Shown: positions 1-14,465, counted from the first letter of the stretch. The stretch is DNA of 64,000 nt from Eupeodes corollae (GCF_945859685.1 NC_079149.1:6793118-6857117); one strand, 5' to 3'. Notes: generated by a model from the letters alone, not told the origin. Numbers and translations are program-made.

Positions 1-3000
1 CATTGCTTTTCCTAATTTATTTTTGGGATGCTTTCACATGAAGTCATTCAATGGCTGCATTCAGCTGCAATACTAAAAATGTTTCGCTTTTTCTTTGGTG
101 CAGTACCTACTCCACCTTAAGAGATAAATTTCCAGCACCGACCAAACCTCTTCTTAACTTTCTGGAATGACATTTCTAAGCTCTTCATTGACAATAGTAA
201 AATAGATATTTAAATTTCGATACGAAAATACGGACAAGAATTTCCGAAACGTCAAATCGTTGCATCGTTACTTCCGTGAATGAAAAAAAACCTGTTACCC
301 ACACGAATTTTGAATCTTTTCACTTTTCAAAGTTTGATTAATCTACATGAAGAAATTAATTGATCTTTTCTTCTTCAAAAAAAAAAGATAAAAAAATTTA
401 ATCTATTTCAAAATTAAATGGTAAATATTTTATCAACAGGAATTTTCAATAGAAAGTTTTTTTTTAACAAAACTTATATGAGAAAAAATGAAGCCAATAA
501 TCCCTTTTAGTTCAATGTAATCTTTATTGGAATAAAATTAAAAGTTTATTCAATCGTACGCTTATTTTATGCATTTTTAAGTCTCTACCTTATCTAAGAT
601 AAATAAATTTCCCAAAAAATGCAATATCTTCAGATTCACCTCAACATCGCAGCACGTTTGTTTCTATTTAAAATGCTAATTTGTGAACACATTTTTATTT
701 TTGGTTGGTATTCAATTTTTGGATAAAAGTCATAAAATTATTCGGACTATAACCCGAAGACGTACAAAACAACACAATCTGAATTTTTAATTTTATGTTT
801 TGTGTCAAATCACAGCCGTAGACTGATGGGAGGTGATTATTAAGTAAATGTGAACTTGACTTAAGAAATAATCATCCAATAGGCGATTTTCGAAAACGTC
901 ATTTAAAAAAATCCAACTGTTCGAAATGTCAACATGAAGTATCAGAGCTTTTGATAATTCAGTTTGTATTGATGTCACTTTAAGATAATGACAAAAATTT
1001 AGGAAAATGCCGATTTTGACATTCACATATTTGCAAACGTCAAACGTCCCATTGCAAGAAAATTGGGAAAAGTGTATTGAACTGTTCTTGTGCAATAAGG
1101 ACAAGTGCATATTAAACGAGCACTGATTCAAATTTCTTGTACACATTTGATAACTTTATTGACGTTAAGTTTGATATGTGTTTTTGACAGTTGGAATTCC
1201 ATATTTGCTTTTACAGCTGTCACTCTAGGCCCCATTTGCACAAGTTTGCATAGCTTAATATCAAGGCTTAGACGTCAAACCCCTGTTCTTGGATACGGCT
1301 TATTATTCACGTGCTTGTGCTTACGGTTTTCTCACATGGAAATGTGGAAAAAGTAAGAAACACGGTACGGTACTATTGTCTTAACTTTATTTTGTTAACC
1401 AAATTCATAACACCAAGAAAAAATGATCAACTTGTTGTAATCTTCTGTCTTTATTTTTTTTTATTTAACAGGTCAGTTCGTTTGTGGATCGTAAATTTAA
1501 ATTTGACAGTTGCTCTCTTCTGTTTGTAGAGATTTGAATTTAAATTGATTCATAGCTTGTCAACGTTAAATTGGAAAACAAATTAAAACTTTTGTATTTT
1601 GTTTGTGTCTTTAATGGATAAAATTTATTTAGGCATAAAGAAAATTGATTTTAATAATTTATTCAGGTCTTGAAAACAGAAGATAATTATGTGTATAGAG
1701 GTAGATGTTGCTATGGTTTGACACTTCAAGAAAAAATATTATTTTTCGATTTAGTTTTATGAGATACTTAAGCATTAAGAGTTATATTTTCACTTTATAG
1801 GGCTATAAATCAATTTAAAATTCATGATTATTGGGTATTAATTTCAAAATGCCTTTGAATAGAGTAATTTGTTGTATAACAATTTCTATACGTGCAACAA
1901 ATATAAATGTCAATTTGTGTATTTAGAATTTAAAAAAAATTTGGTTTGAACTATTCGTACTTGATGACAGATGAATAAAACTTTGACTGTTCTTTGATTA
2001 TCTGTCATTGTTAGTCACCTTTTATGTCAATTTGATTTTGCTTCTAAATTTAACATTAATGAATTCCATAGCAAGGAAGTTCACAGAAATTTAAAGTAAG
2101 GAAACAGGTCTATTCATTTTCCCATGTGAAGCTGGCAGCCATTTGCAAAAAAAATACTACAACTGCAGTTTTATTGACACTACCTGTCAAAGTATTTGCA
2201 ATCTAATATGCCTTTGACATCTGCCTCATGTAGACATCATTTTTAAAAATAAGTGAACTTTAATAGTCTGAAGATAAAATAAGACTGTTTTTAAATTAAA
2301 TACGGCCTGTTTATCAAAACTCAAAAATAGTTAATAGACCTAAACAAAATCGTCTTTCTCATCAGGTCATACATATTCCTCAAAAAATGAAGTATGTATT
2401 TTTTCGAAATGAGGAATTACGAAAGATTTCTTGACCTGTCTTTGTTTTGAAGTTTTTTTTTATTGACATGATAAATAGACAAATATTATTAAGGCATGTT
2501 CATATCTGAAATGTTTTACGTGACGTTAAGTGTTAAATTTATGAAGTCACCCATTTCATTATTCAATATTATATTTCCTCATGTATCTAATAAACATATT
2601 GACACCACAGGGTTTTTTAAACAATTTGGTTTAAATTTGAAGTTTTATTATTTTCTTTTCTGTTGACTATTTACTTTTCTAGATGTGTGCCGCCTGAAGT
2701 ATGTTATGTTATGTCTATCAAATGTCTTTAAATTAATTTTGAATGAGTAATGGATATTTTATTATTTATTATTCTTACTGTTTTCATCGGGCCCGGAAGA
2801 CAATTTGGCAGATTTTTTTTTATTTGTTATGTAAGTTTTTTTGTTGTTAAATTAAACTGATATTCTTTACCTACATCACGTTTCTTGAGGGTCTGTTTAC
2901 ATTTCTTCATAGGAAATTGTGTTAGAGTGAATCTAACATTATTTCACAGAGCAATCGATCAATTAATTTCTTTAAGTATTTTGATATTGCGGAAATCAAA

Positions 3001-6000
3001 AATGTTTATGATTTAAACAAATGAACTGATTCTACAGCATTAAATTTATTTATTTGTCCTTTGATCTCTAAAAATGAAAAGCTCTTAACAATCATTAAAC
3101 AAAACGCCTAAAAACTAAAGGCTGTTCAAGAACGTTTGCAATTCTTCAATTCTTCGTCCCACAGTGAAATTAATTAAGCAACTTTATGCACATTTGTGTT
3201 CTTAACGAAAACATTAACACTGTTTGACATTTCGAACTGTCAAACCAAAAAACTTGAGTCTAAGACATTGTGTCTGTCCTATAAGGCCAGAGGCAGTTAA
3301 AGAACTAATTCTTTTCTTCAGTTTACAATATTATCATTAACAAGCCTTTCGAACCCATCCTTAGTCTACACATAGATAGGCTTGTTCTATTCTTTTAAAT
3401 AATGCATTGATGTCATATATTTGTAAAGTTCTTAAATTCTCCATTTGTTAATCTTGAGACTGAAAAGAAAACATCCTTAATAATTATTCTTTGAATTTCC
3501 TGATGAATATTGTAAGAATTATAGAATCCTACACTTCTTTTCGGAAGTCATTAAATCTGAAAAGCTACTGTTTAACACCCTCAAAATTTATTCTTAAACA
3601 ATCCTTATTTCTTTTTTAGCACAGTTCTCAGAGTCTTAAAGGTTTTTTTTAAGTCATACAAAATGTTGAACGAAACTTCTAGACAAACCTTAGTCTTAAA
3701 AAAGAACAACATATTTAATAAATCATGTTAATTTCAACAACATCCAACATCATCCCACAACTTGTCATCCCAGATTATGAATATCTTGATTTACTATTTC
3801 AATGCATGCATAATAATGTGACAATTTAATGTCAACTTTAATGTTGAAAAGTGCATTTAAAATTCAAAGTAAGAACTAATTGAATGAAATTAATTATTAA
3901 AATCCAAGTGGGTGCAAGTTGCAAGGAAACCATAAAGACGTCTTAAGAAAACAAATGTCTCAGGTCAATACTTAATATTTAAAGAACAAAAAATAATTAT
4001 GGAGGTTTTTTGTATGAAATTTTATACTCACAGTTTAAAGCAGCTGCTTGCCGAATTTATAATTGAATATAAGAATGAAACAACAACAACTTGTGTGTGC
4101 TACCACCAAGTTCATAGGCTGGAGTTATAGCTATTTCACGGGGGCCAACCCGATCATCAGACTCCTTTAGTGGTGCTTAATCGCTTTTTGTTCAATTTAA
4201 TTTTTGAAGAACTTTTTTGCCCGAGCTGGGCTTGAACATAATTATGGTTAAACAATATAAATCAACCTTTTCTGACATACATGAATCAATGTCAAATGTG
4301 ACATACTATTATGACACAATACGGCAGCCATTTTATGACTCCGTTTGCTTTACTATAGAAAGTATATCACTTTTCAAACTGGTAACTCTATTTTAAATGA
4401 CAACAAATTTGACATCAGACAGATGATTTTATATGTCCAGTCAAGTGACACTATGACCAGCACATCCCGATTCAAGACAAACATTTTGATGTTATATTGT
4501 ATTTAGTTTATTCATTGCTTCCTGTCACTACTGCATTTGCTTTCAAAAAATACAAGTCCATTAAGACTTTCATAAAATCACAATTGAAAATATATTTTTA
4601 AGCTGACTTTACAAAGAAGCATTATCATGTAAAATAAAGTTATATTGCCAAATGATTCCCAACAACATTAAAATGCATTGCAACCAAATTCCTAACACAA
4701 AATTATGTCTATTTCCATATTACAAAAAGCACTCAACTTAAGCTTGTTTAGCTTAAGGGCACATTATTTTTGCCAACTCCAAATTCGTGAATAAGTTCAA
4801 ATTACTCTCCTTCTATACAAAATTGAACAAAAAACTTCAACCAATTGTTTGGATTGACTAAAAAAACAATCAAATCCACTTTGTAGCTTAAGGCAAACAT
4901 TTTTAAGAGTCTCAAACCGAAAACTCGAATTTAGCACAAAAGTTTTGCGTCTTAAAATTTGTCTCCACACGTTCACATTCCATTCACAAAAATCCAAAAA
5001 AAAAGGCCACAACAAAATAAAGGAAACTAAATGTTGAAATAATTTTCTACTGTTCGACACATTTACTGTAAACAGGTAAAATGCATTTATACCGATTAAA
5101 TTACCGAGCAAGAGCTCAGGTGATCACACATCAGGCAGCGCACATTATAATAGTAGTGGAGCTCCAGCGCAACGCTCAGTTTGAACTGGATTTTGTTTTT
5201 TTTTTTTTAAGGTTGCTATTGCACTCTCCAGTCATGTGTGTAACCAGAAACCACTGTGAACTGACCACGAATTTGATTAATCATCAGGAACTGTTTATTT
5301 TCACGACGACGATAACTGGACTGTCCTTTTTCTTTTTTGTGTGTTTGGGATTTCTTGTTTTTATTTTTGGCCAGTTGATGGCCAACTGGTATCGGGCTGT
5401 ACAAATTTGGACATCAAACAGGAACTTCGCCCTCTTAGCCCAAATTTCAACTTGTTGTTTTTAATAACGGGAAACCTACTCTGTCAGCATATGACATTGA
5501 AGTTTAATGTTGCACCAAATATTTTGAACCTGTCACATTGTAATTGAGTCAACTGCAAAATGTGACAGGAAATCATTGTCACCGCATCAATCAAAATTAT
5601 TGTGCAAAACGGAAGGGCTGCCGCATTATGTCAAATTCAAGAAGTACATTGAATTTAATTTATTTGCGCAAATACCTACTCGTATAACTAACTGGGGGAT
5701 TTTTGGTAAGACCATCAGCATTGTGGACACTTGGAGTGGGCTGATGGAGTGCACTACACTGCAATCCACAGCCCACAATCTACTACATATATAAACAACG
5801 TGACACAAGCTTGAATTATAAATGAGTTGTTTCCGATAGAATGCACAAAAGGTTCTGGTAAATCATTTTTATATTTTTGGGTCACAAGTCACAACTGAGA
5901 TGTTTACTTGTCATTTTATGAAGAAAAAAAAAAATAAACTTAAGTTGACAGTGACAGCTAGCAAGCGATTGACAGCTACCGTTGTTGCTGTTTATTATGT

Positions 6001-8000
6001 GCGAGTAGGTTAAAGTTAGGTTTGTGCGATTTGAACAAGGTACATAATGAAAATGTGGAAGATGATGGTGCAATTGGTAAAGAGTATTGTTAAAATTGTC
6101 CCAATGACATTTTTACATTTTCAAAGTAGGCTTTTATTTTTGATTATGTTCATTTTTAAGGCCTGGGGTTTTGTTGCAGGATGACAATTAAGAGAGCTTT
6201 TTGAACAAAGTATTTTTTTGTGTTCATTCCAATGGGTGCAGTGAATTAAGTGAGAATGAGGTTGAATGGAATCGATTTTGACAGGATAAGGTTTTTTAAT
6301 GAAGGTGTGTTTTTTTTTTAATAAAGCTGACATTCTTACCGCAAGTAATTGCTTATTAAACAAATGGTATAAGACATCATCAGATTTCTTACCTGAAAAG
6401 AAATCAAAAATTGACATTAGATTTAAAAATAAGGGATAAGGTAAGATAAAAAGCTTTTTTCTATTTTAAATTTGATAATTATTTTACATTAAATACAAAT
6501 TTAGTTTAAATGGCAGCACTGATCAGATGAAACACTTCAGCGCTTTTATTTATTTTCTTTCTTTTTATTGAAATACTTAAATTAATATATGTACGTATCT
6601 TGAAAAAATTTGACAGAAGCGAATTAATCGCAAGCAATTAAAAATCACTTTATTCGTGATATTATCAAAAAGCACCTGCAGAAAAGTTTCGACTCTAAAA
6701 TTTTGACAGGTGTAAAATTTAATTTTTTTTTTATTTGCACAAAACCATAAATAAAAGAAATATAAAATATTTGTTAATGAACGAAGGTCTCTTCAATTTC
6801 TGATGGTTATTTTTTTTTTGTTTTAGAACTTAATGAAGCTTAATTACACGAAAGAATTTTACTTGTCCTGCTGTGCGCCATAAATCGATTAAAATATTTT
6901 CTCTTTTTGTATTTTATGTTTTTCTTTTTCTCCGTCTTTTAAATGTTTTTGTTTAGTTTTTTGGTTTAAATAAAATATTTATTTTGAATTATTCAACAAA
7001 CAGGTGTTTTTTTCTTTGGTATCGATTAAAACGTCTTTTTTTGGGTTTAAGTATAAAAAAAGGGAACTTTTAAGTTTCGTTAAATACTTTTTGGGATAAC
7101 TACTCACAAAATTTTAATTTTTTAAATGAAAACTAATAAGGTTAAAGAATGGGTCTTAAGAGAGTAGTATTTGAGAAACAAAGTATTGCGAATCATCAAC
7201 ACAAAAAAGGGCTAATTGACAGCTGCAACTTGACAGATTAACTTTCAAATTTTTTTGTTTTTAGGGTTGCCGAATCGTAAGAATATATGACGGAATCATA
7301 TTTTTTTTTTACAAATTTTTAGTGCATAAGATATTAACTTTCGTTGAATAAAAATATGTGCCTAAAATTACAAATTGCAGACTTTTCGTTCAGTTTCGTT
7401 CAAATTTGGTTCTTTGAGTTACAACACTATTTCCGCCATTTTTTATTTCAAATTTTTGAATGCTTTTTTAAATAGTATTTAACGAAATTTTAACTTTATA
7501 TGGATCTTTTTTTTCCATATCTTCCATTAAATTTTGTCACGCAAGAATGTTTTAAAGTATAAATTCCAATTTACGTTGAAAACTTATAGTGGTTGTCAAA
7601 AGTTTTAACGGTTATGCACTTCAAAATGATAGCTAAGATTAAGTCATAGATTTTATTAAGGAATCGTTCGGTAAGTAGTGGTACTAAAAATGAAAACTGT
7701 CAAAATAAACATTCCCTCTTTGAAATTCAAACCCTTAATTGGACCTGACATTACCTGCAAATATATAGTCAAAACACCATATATTTTCTATCCGAATCTG
7801 GATTTTGTTACCATTTCATTTGACATTCCAGTCTTTAACTGTCAAACAAATTTGCGATTTTTATGTTCTAGTCTTAAAGGCCATAACAAATTCGTGAATA
7901 ACTTTCAATCCCAATCCAATAAAATGGAAAGAATTCACAAAACTATGAATTCTATTCTCATTTAAACAAATTAGCAATTTTCATTTTAACCAAACGATCT
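1..8000. other. AT-rich non-coding DNA rich in TTTGACA words
   Basis: No reading frame here looks like a known protein, and the open frames are short and low in complexity. The stretch carries many copies of TTGACA or its complement TGTCAA: I counted 20 in the first 4.4 kb, against about 3 expected from base composition. Many are extended to TTTGACAG or AACTGTCAAA. A minus-strand frame at 6121-6417 starts with ATG and passes a CAGGTAAG-like site near 6387-6394, but the site could serve as donor or acceptor, and I do not call an exon. The stretch is probably intronic or intergenic. Confidence 0.6.
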
Positions 8001-8439
8001 GACAGTTGATATAATATCAATATTTATTTCTATATGTCAATTGAAATCTAATAAAATAAACTTACAAATGACGCATAGTTTAAAAATGAACCGACGCGAC
8101 GTTGGTGGCCAAACCCATACAATGCGGTTAGGTTAGAGGTATTCAAATCAAACAAGTACGTGGTGTGGCGAGTTCTAGAAATAAAACAACACCCCCTCGA
8201 GACTATGGCAAGATGTAAGGGAGTAGCTGGTTCACTTAACATTTGATTTTATTACTCTATCCATGTTAATTGAAAGCGCACTCAAAGATATCCATAAAGT
8301 ACTTTAAACAATTATCTGTGTTCGAGCAACCAGAAACGCAATCAAATGCCCTCAACTGAAGAAAATTAAATAAAAGAACACAAACAACAAAAATCATCGA
8401 GAAAAGAAAAAAAAATACCAAATGCAAATTCCATTCCGA

Positions 8440-8660
8440 AGAAACTTATCACGTATAAACATCATCGCATCAACGAGCCGCCAACACGCCACCAACATCA
8501 TCTGGACACCACATGTGTGTTGGCAACGCTACCATGGCTGACGGACGACCACGACGGAGTGACGGTGTCGGCTAAGTAGTAGCAGCGCGCGGCAGTGTGA
8601 CGGGACGGGAATGTGGGGTTTTAACGAGACTGGAAGTTGCACGGTCTTGAGTTTATTAGC
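8440..8660. other. GC-richer island, possible regulatory or 5'-UTR DNA
   Basis: About 200 bases are much richer in G+C than the surroundings, with CpG-bearing words such as GACGGACGACCACGACGG and AGCGCGCGGCAGTG. No long reading frame or splice pair is visible. In fly genomes such islands are often promoters, enhancers or untranslated exons, but nothing here decides between them. The DNA from 8661 to 9900 returns to AT-rich sequence in which I see nothing identifiable. Confidence 0.25.
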
Positions 8661-9906
8661 TACAAACTACAAAAATACTTTTGTGTATCTAGATGACATG
8701 CGTTCGGTTTTGCATAAATATACGAATAGGTTATTGTGGAGGTCTTGAAAGGATAGATATACGGAGAGACCAGGGACCATAGAATGAATAGATAGATCTA
8801 TTGGAGGAGGTGTATACAGGGAGTATAGAAAAAACCTATATCAAAGGAATAAAGTTTATCACTTGTTCTCGAAATTACTCGTGTAATATTATGTCAGCGG
8901 GGGCGGATGAAGTATGCCTAAGATGGCAGAAATAAATATACAAATTCCCACCCGGGCCAGCTGCAAATTGGTGCAGATTGCAGAATTTATTTTTAGAAAT
9001 ACAAACCAAGATCCTAGAAAATCTTTGAAATATAAAAAGAACAAAGAGGCGAAGACAAGACATTAACAGTTGGAGTGTATGTACCCCCTTATACCCTCTT
9101 AACTGACAAGTTATATCGAAAAAAAAACATTGATAAATAAAAACATGGCAAATTAGTTTTGTATAGTCTCGGATTTCGCGAACGTGGAATCCGATACATG
9201 ATTTTTTAATCTATCTCATGTTCATAATGTCAATCAATAGCAATTATAATCGCGAACAACGCCAAGCCAAGGCTGCTCCAACGCACGCAAATCGTTCAAT
9301 CGTTCGTTGTATCTTTTTAAAATGCGGCCTGTCAAGTGGGTAATAGGCTTGGTTGTGCGATCTATGAAAGAACATATGGTTGCCAGAAGAGCTTAATTAT
9401 ATTCTACTAAAGTCAAATCATTTCACAGCTGACATTCTGGGAGGTTCGATTATTTGATACATTGCAACAGTCAACAATTAAGGAATGTGAGAGAGAGAGA
9501 TTATCCAGAAACATCATACCTTTCGAACAGTTACAGCCGCACAATGTTCTGAAAAATTTAAAAGGCCTTGCACATGAGAGTGAACAACGAATTGACGAAC
9601 AAACGTGACTTTACACATTTCAAAAATTTAATTTCTAACAAAAACACAATTAAATTATAAGAAACCAATTGGCATTAATGTTCGGATAATAAAATTTCCA
9701 TTTTGTTCTATAAAATAAGAAAATGTTGTAAAAACAATTTGGTAGTAAGGAATTGCACTGAGGTTGCTACGAACTGTCAAACTCTATTCGCGTTCCACAT
9801 ACTATCTATGAATGAACAATGAATAAATTGTTCGCGCTCAACTTAACCTCAAAATTATACCACTCTTGTTTTGTTTGTTGAACAACTTAGAAACTTACTT
9901 AAGGTT

Positions 9907-11345
9907 GCACTACAGTCCTGTATGAACTAGGACCTCACCCAACAAACTTCTCCATCTAGCTCGGTCCATAGCAAGATGTCTCCAGTTTCGCCTTCCAAGT
10001 TCCGTTAGGTCACTTTCCACTTGTGCGCGCCACTTGATCCGCGGTCTTCCTCTACTGCGCTGTCCTGTGGGTGTTTATTCAAAGCCGGAGCATGCGCTCT
10101 ACGTGACACAGCCATCTTAGTCGTTGGACTTTTACAGCCAGTACAGCTAGTCGTTCCATTTTCTCGTCCACTCTCCTTCGATGCATACGGGACCGTAGAT
10201 CACTCGAAGAACTTTTCTCACGAACCGACCCAAGGTGCTTTCATCCGCTTTTGTCATAGTCCAAGCTTCTGCACCGCATAGCAGGACGGGGATGATAAGG
10301 GTCATATATAGCAACACTTTGGTCCCTCGAGAGAGGACTTTAGCACTCAATTGTTTTCTTAGTCCAAAGAAACAGCGGTTAGCAAGAGTATTTTGCGTTT
10401 GATCTCAGCGCTGGTGTTGTTTTCTGTGCTTACAGCGGAGCCTAGGTAGACGAAGTCCTTGACTACCTCAAAGTAACGTCTGTCCATGGCGGCGTTATGA
10501 CCAATACGTCGGTGTTGTATGTCCTTTCTTGACGACAGCATGTACTTTGTTTTGCCCTCATTAACCGTTAAACCCATTTTTGCCGTCTCTGCCTCAATAC
10601 TCACAAAAGCCCCATTGACATCACGCTGAGTTCTTCCGATTATGTCAATGTCATCAGCATATGCTAGTAATTGGACAGACTTTTGAAAGAAAGTGCTTCT
10701 AGTGTTGACGTTTGAGCTCTGCACTATTCTTTTAAGCACGATGTTAAAGAATCACATGACAGCTCATCACCTTGTCCAAAGCCCTTTTTGACATCGAAAG
10801 GTTCTGTTAAGTTGTTTCCAACCTTTATGGAACAGCGTGATGTCTGCATGGTCATCCTGCACAAACGGACGAGTTTGGCAGGGATGGTAAAACTAACCAT
10901 GGCTCTATACAGCTCGTGTCTGTAGATGCTGTCATATGCGGGATTGTTGGCTTTCGTCATTTATGTTGAATCAATTATCCTGCCTGACAGCGAAATTGGG
11001 TTCGTCGCTGCCGTTATACAGTCTGCAGAAGTGGTCCCTCCATATGCTCAGCATTGACTGCGGTTCTACTATGATGGTTCCACTTTCGAACTTCATTCCT
11101 GCTTTTAAACCTCTCAACATCTTCGATAGCATGCTTCTCATGCCCTCTCTTTTTCCTTCTGAGAAGTCGGTATTCCTCTCCCCTCTTCTGCTCATGGAGC
11201 TCATGAGCAGCTCTCGTCCTTTTATGGAGCGCCGCGCCGCTTTGCGTGCCTGCCGAATTCCTCATCAAACCAGGGGTTCCTTGTTGTTTTTTGAAAAAGG
11301 GTAATTATAATTTGACAATTCGTCACTGTCTGCGAATAGAAATAA
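9907..11345 (-). mobile_element. Decayed non-LTR retrotransposon (reverse transcriptase relic)
   Basis: Read on the minus strand, fragments of one LINE polyprotein follow in order. A pre-RT linker begins with a NPWFDEEF-like motif near 11270-11290 and continues into an Arg/Lys-rich stretch. An MWRDHF-type segment lies near 11035. An RT block at 10724-10960 carries AYDSI...ELYRAM and a KGFGQGD motif. The catalytic block at 10359-10739 contains LLAYADDIDIIGRT, the YADD active site. A post-RT block lies at 10147-10350, and the C-terminal tail LGRRNWRHLAMDRARWRSLL ends at a TAG complementary to 9910-9912. Frameshifts, a missing early RT region and loss of the endonuclease make it inactive. The family resembles the RTE-like elements often annotated as endonuclease-reverse transcriptase or craniofacial development protein 2-like; the clade is inferred. 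Open frames on the opposite strand are shadows. Confidence 0.9.
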
Positions 11346-13739
11346 AGCTTATGTGAAACAAAAGTCAAAATTTGCGAACATCCACAGTTTGCAATTCGCA
11401 CTTCGTAGCTCATGTGCAAGATGCTTAACAGTTAAAATAGCTTACTAACAATGTGGATGGCTCCAACGCCCTCTTAGACTCTTTTCATTTAAGTCTTATC
11501 ATTCCATTCGCCTCACTTCCTATCTGTATTTAAGCTATCAATTGGAAGCGAGATAAAACGATGAAATGTCAAAATAAGTTTCTTTAAAGCAGACAAAAGA
11601 GAGCACCACCAAACGTCAATTCTCTGATATGAGAGAATTTGACAGTGTGAACGCACTACGGTGGTAAAAGAACTAATATATGAATTAAGGATTGAAAACG
11701 AAACGTAGGTTTTTAATATAGGTACATAGGTTATTATGGGTAGTTGCTAATAATTTAATTTCAACTATTTATGTAAACCCATTCAATAATCATAATTGAC
11801 AGGCCATTTGCAATTCGTTAAGTTTCGTTTACATTTGACAGGAACCACTTTTTTGACAAATAAATGGGTTGAAAATAAAACGGACGAAGTTTGCATCAAC
11901 TTTTGCGAGCATTGTTAAATGTTTGACTTCATTAACTTCATTAAAAACCCACTTAGATGGCAACCACAGAAAAATGATATTTTATATATGCAACAAAAGT
12001 TACTTCTCATATAAATGATAACTGGTGCTGATAAATGTTCTCTTTCCAGTTGATTAAATGGGCGAGAGGTTTAAAATATCATATTCAACTCGATACTCAT
12101 ACAAAATTCATATGACGGACGAACGACAAGACTATATTTTCCAGTATAACCGGATTCCGTGATATTTGCCGAGGCTTAATAAACTGTCACTTTACGTCAG
12201 AATGAAAGAACGCAGAGAATGATGTTTTGTGTTGTGAATTTTAACGTGTCTTTTGCTAATTTAAGCCCCTAAGGGCTCAAATTCAAATCTTTACGCTATA
12301 CAACCAGATATAGTAGGTTATAAACATTTTAAAAAATATAATAAAATAAATATAAAAAATTTATCTGGAACAGATAACAGAGCTTAAAATTCTTCTTCAT
12401 CATCATCATCATCATTCTACACGTAGAAACTTTGTTACTTTTCAGCTTTGCTTTGCAAACAATCAATCTCTCTCATATAACAAAAGAACACAATTAAAAA
12501 TGAAATAAAATCTAGAATGGTTTTTAAGGTAAATTATAATCTCATAAATTTAAATGAGATAACGAAAGTCATTATCATTATTATCTTTATAAAAAGATCC
12601 ACAACCTTCCAATGTGTTTTATTTTTTGATGCCTCAGGAAGATAAGAGGGGAATTTGTCGCCGTAAGGCGATGTAAACATGTTTGTTAAATGGTTTTTTA
12701 AAATTTTAATTTTCTTTACAATTTTTTTACTGCGTAGATATTCATAAAAATACAATTCAAGTTATTCTTACACTTTTCTTCAATATTCAATCTATAAAAT
12801 TTTGTTGGTTCATTAACCCAACTGAATGTGAGAGGTGTTCTGGTGTTCATCGTCTTGTTTGTTGTACAAATTTTGGAACAAACTTGAGTGATTAATCGAT
12901 TTCGGATCTTCTTTACCTGGTTCTGGGTCTGGCACCTGACTTGCATTCAATTATAGGGACCTTTACGTTTTGAGAAATTCTACCAATTAGGTCTCCACAT
13001 CACAATTGAATGGTGAGATGAAATATGGGTTAATTTTTTGTGTGATCGACTTCTTTCTGAAAAGAATTAGGAAATGACTTTTCGTCAACATTACAGTTCA
13101 TGACCTAGTTCTTGAATTTTGGAAAGTCAGACTTTATGACGCGTGTTGTCCGTCATAGTGCCGCTGCGGTCGGTGCCGATAAATGTTTGATTGACGTGGG
13201 TTAGCTATCAAATGCTTTTACATTAAGTTAAGTAATTATTATCAATTAATGTCAAAAACTATTATCTTCGATTTAAATTTGAAAACATAAGTAAGTCAAA
13301 TTGTATTCCTTCAAGCTTAATAAAAAGTATGAACTTTCTGAAAAATAGCATCTTCGTAAGAAAAAACATTCATCTATCTGTAACCGAAGTGAAATTTGGA
13401 AATCAATTTCACACTAACTATTTTTGAAAAATTATCCTAAGTTGAAGTTTCATGCAACATAAAAATCAAATATACTCCTATCCACACGACATCTAAACCA
13501 CAAGTTTTCGTAAGCCACAAGTTTTATATTAAACTCCTCGAAAACTAGTAGCAATTCAAAGTTGAACTAAACAAACAAACCTTTGGAAACATTCAGCGCT
13601 CAATTTAATGTAAACAAAACAGCTGATGGCTGCTGTCAAAACAAATATTTCATTTTGAAATAAATTTGGTCGTGGTTAATTTTATTATTTATACGAATTT
13701 CCTTACAGAATAAGAATTACTGCTTTTTGTTTTTTATTT
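11346..13739. other. Non-coding DNA, no recognisable gene
   Basis: AT-rich sequence with scattered TTTGACA words and a short ATC microsatellite near 12399-12418. A perfect small inverted repeat, AATTCTCT then 6 bases then AGAGAATT, lies at about 11618-11640. A segment around 11537-11570 (AAGCGAGATAAAA...GATGAAA) recurs near 22585, so part of this stretch is probably dispersed repeat. No protein family was recognised in either strand. Confidence 0.5.
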
Positions 13740-13839
13740 AAGGAATATGGAAGACAAAAAAAAACAAAAAAAGGAAACTTGAGGGGAGCTGCGTGGCAAC
13801 AGAAACAATTGCGGGAAAATTTGCCAACGTCGAGAATAA

Positions 13840-14465
13840 AAGCCCCGTGACTATTTGCGGCACTGGCGGTTTTTTTATGATCCTCCAGAGTTTCAAACGC
13901 TCTTTGTTAAGCGAGGAACCGGAATTCACTGGCGTGACGACCCAAAGGATGAGGAAGACTTGCTCATTGTTCGTTATGACGTTTCAAAGGGACGCGTCTT
14001 CAAACTCGTCCCCACAAATATGTTCGACGCTTACGCTTACTACCTGGAGAAAGACTTTCCAGTAACTTCGTTCAATCACAAGGGTTTGGAAGAAGGGCGA
14101 TAAGTTAATTTGTGGAGGAGAATAAGTATGAAAGAAAATCTCTGGTGGAGGCAAGGAAAATTTGCGCCAAAACATTCCACAATGTGGGAATCGTTATTTA
14201 CGTTAATAAAACCACAACATTGGGCTATCGCCCCTTGATTGACAGTGATGCCAACATCAAGAAGTAGATCCTCACTCCTTTGGACAAGTCAGGCAGCCCA
14301 TCATTACAGCTTTAGTGATCGCTCTGGATTAGTGTGATTTTGGTACGAATTTAGAACTAGGAATTGACATTTTCTGCTCCGGCCATAAGGACTGCCACGA
14401 AATCGTTCAGAATCTTCTCAACTCCGCCTATAAGTTGCTCGGACGGCTATAAAAGAGGATAGCAG
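13840..14465 (+). pseudogene. HPF1: HPF1 (histone PARylation factor 1) pseudogene
   Basis: HPF1 binds PARP1/PARP2 in the nucleus and completes their active site so that ADP-ribose is added to serine. The first block (13855-14103) reads RHWRFFYDPPEFQ, the HPF1 signature (YYDPPEFQT in animals), followed by a diverged FRDSPDE-like stretch (here WRDDPKDEE), then MFDAYAYYLEKDF. After a TAA and a frameshift at about 14101, a second frame reads TFHNVGIVIYVNKTT, GYRPLIDSDANIK, then TAG near 14267. Further on, ALD-stop-CDFGTNLELGIDIFCSG matches the conserved NDECD...LELGMDLFCYG region, with TAG (14330-14332) in place of the catalytic glutamate. It ends near SAYKLLGRL. The N-terminal part is not recognisable. 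Stops, frameshifts and the small internal deletion make it non-functional. The apparently uninterrupted exon order suggests a processed copy, but I see no clear poly(A) tail. Stops occur upstream too (13780, 13837). Confidence 0.85.

Noticed and set aside
1..4440. TTGACA words as bacterial -35 promoter boxes
   Set aside because: The DNA is eukaryotic, with no matching -10 pattern or gene packing.
6121..6417. Minus-strand 98-codon frame with CAGGTAAG near its start
   Set aside because: The splice-like word could be donor or acceptor, the peptide is unconvincing, and no partner exon is evident.
10021..11304. Plus-strand open frames of 86 and 122 codons
   Set aside because: They lie antisense to recognisable reverse transcriptase segments and have no features of their own.
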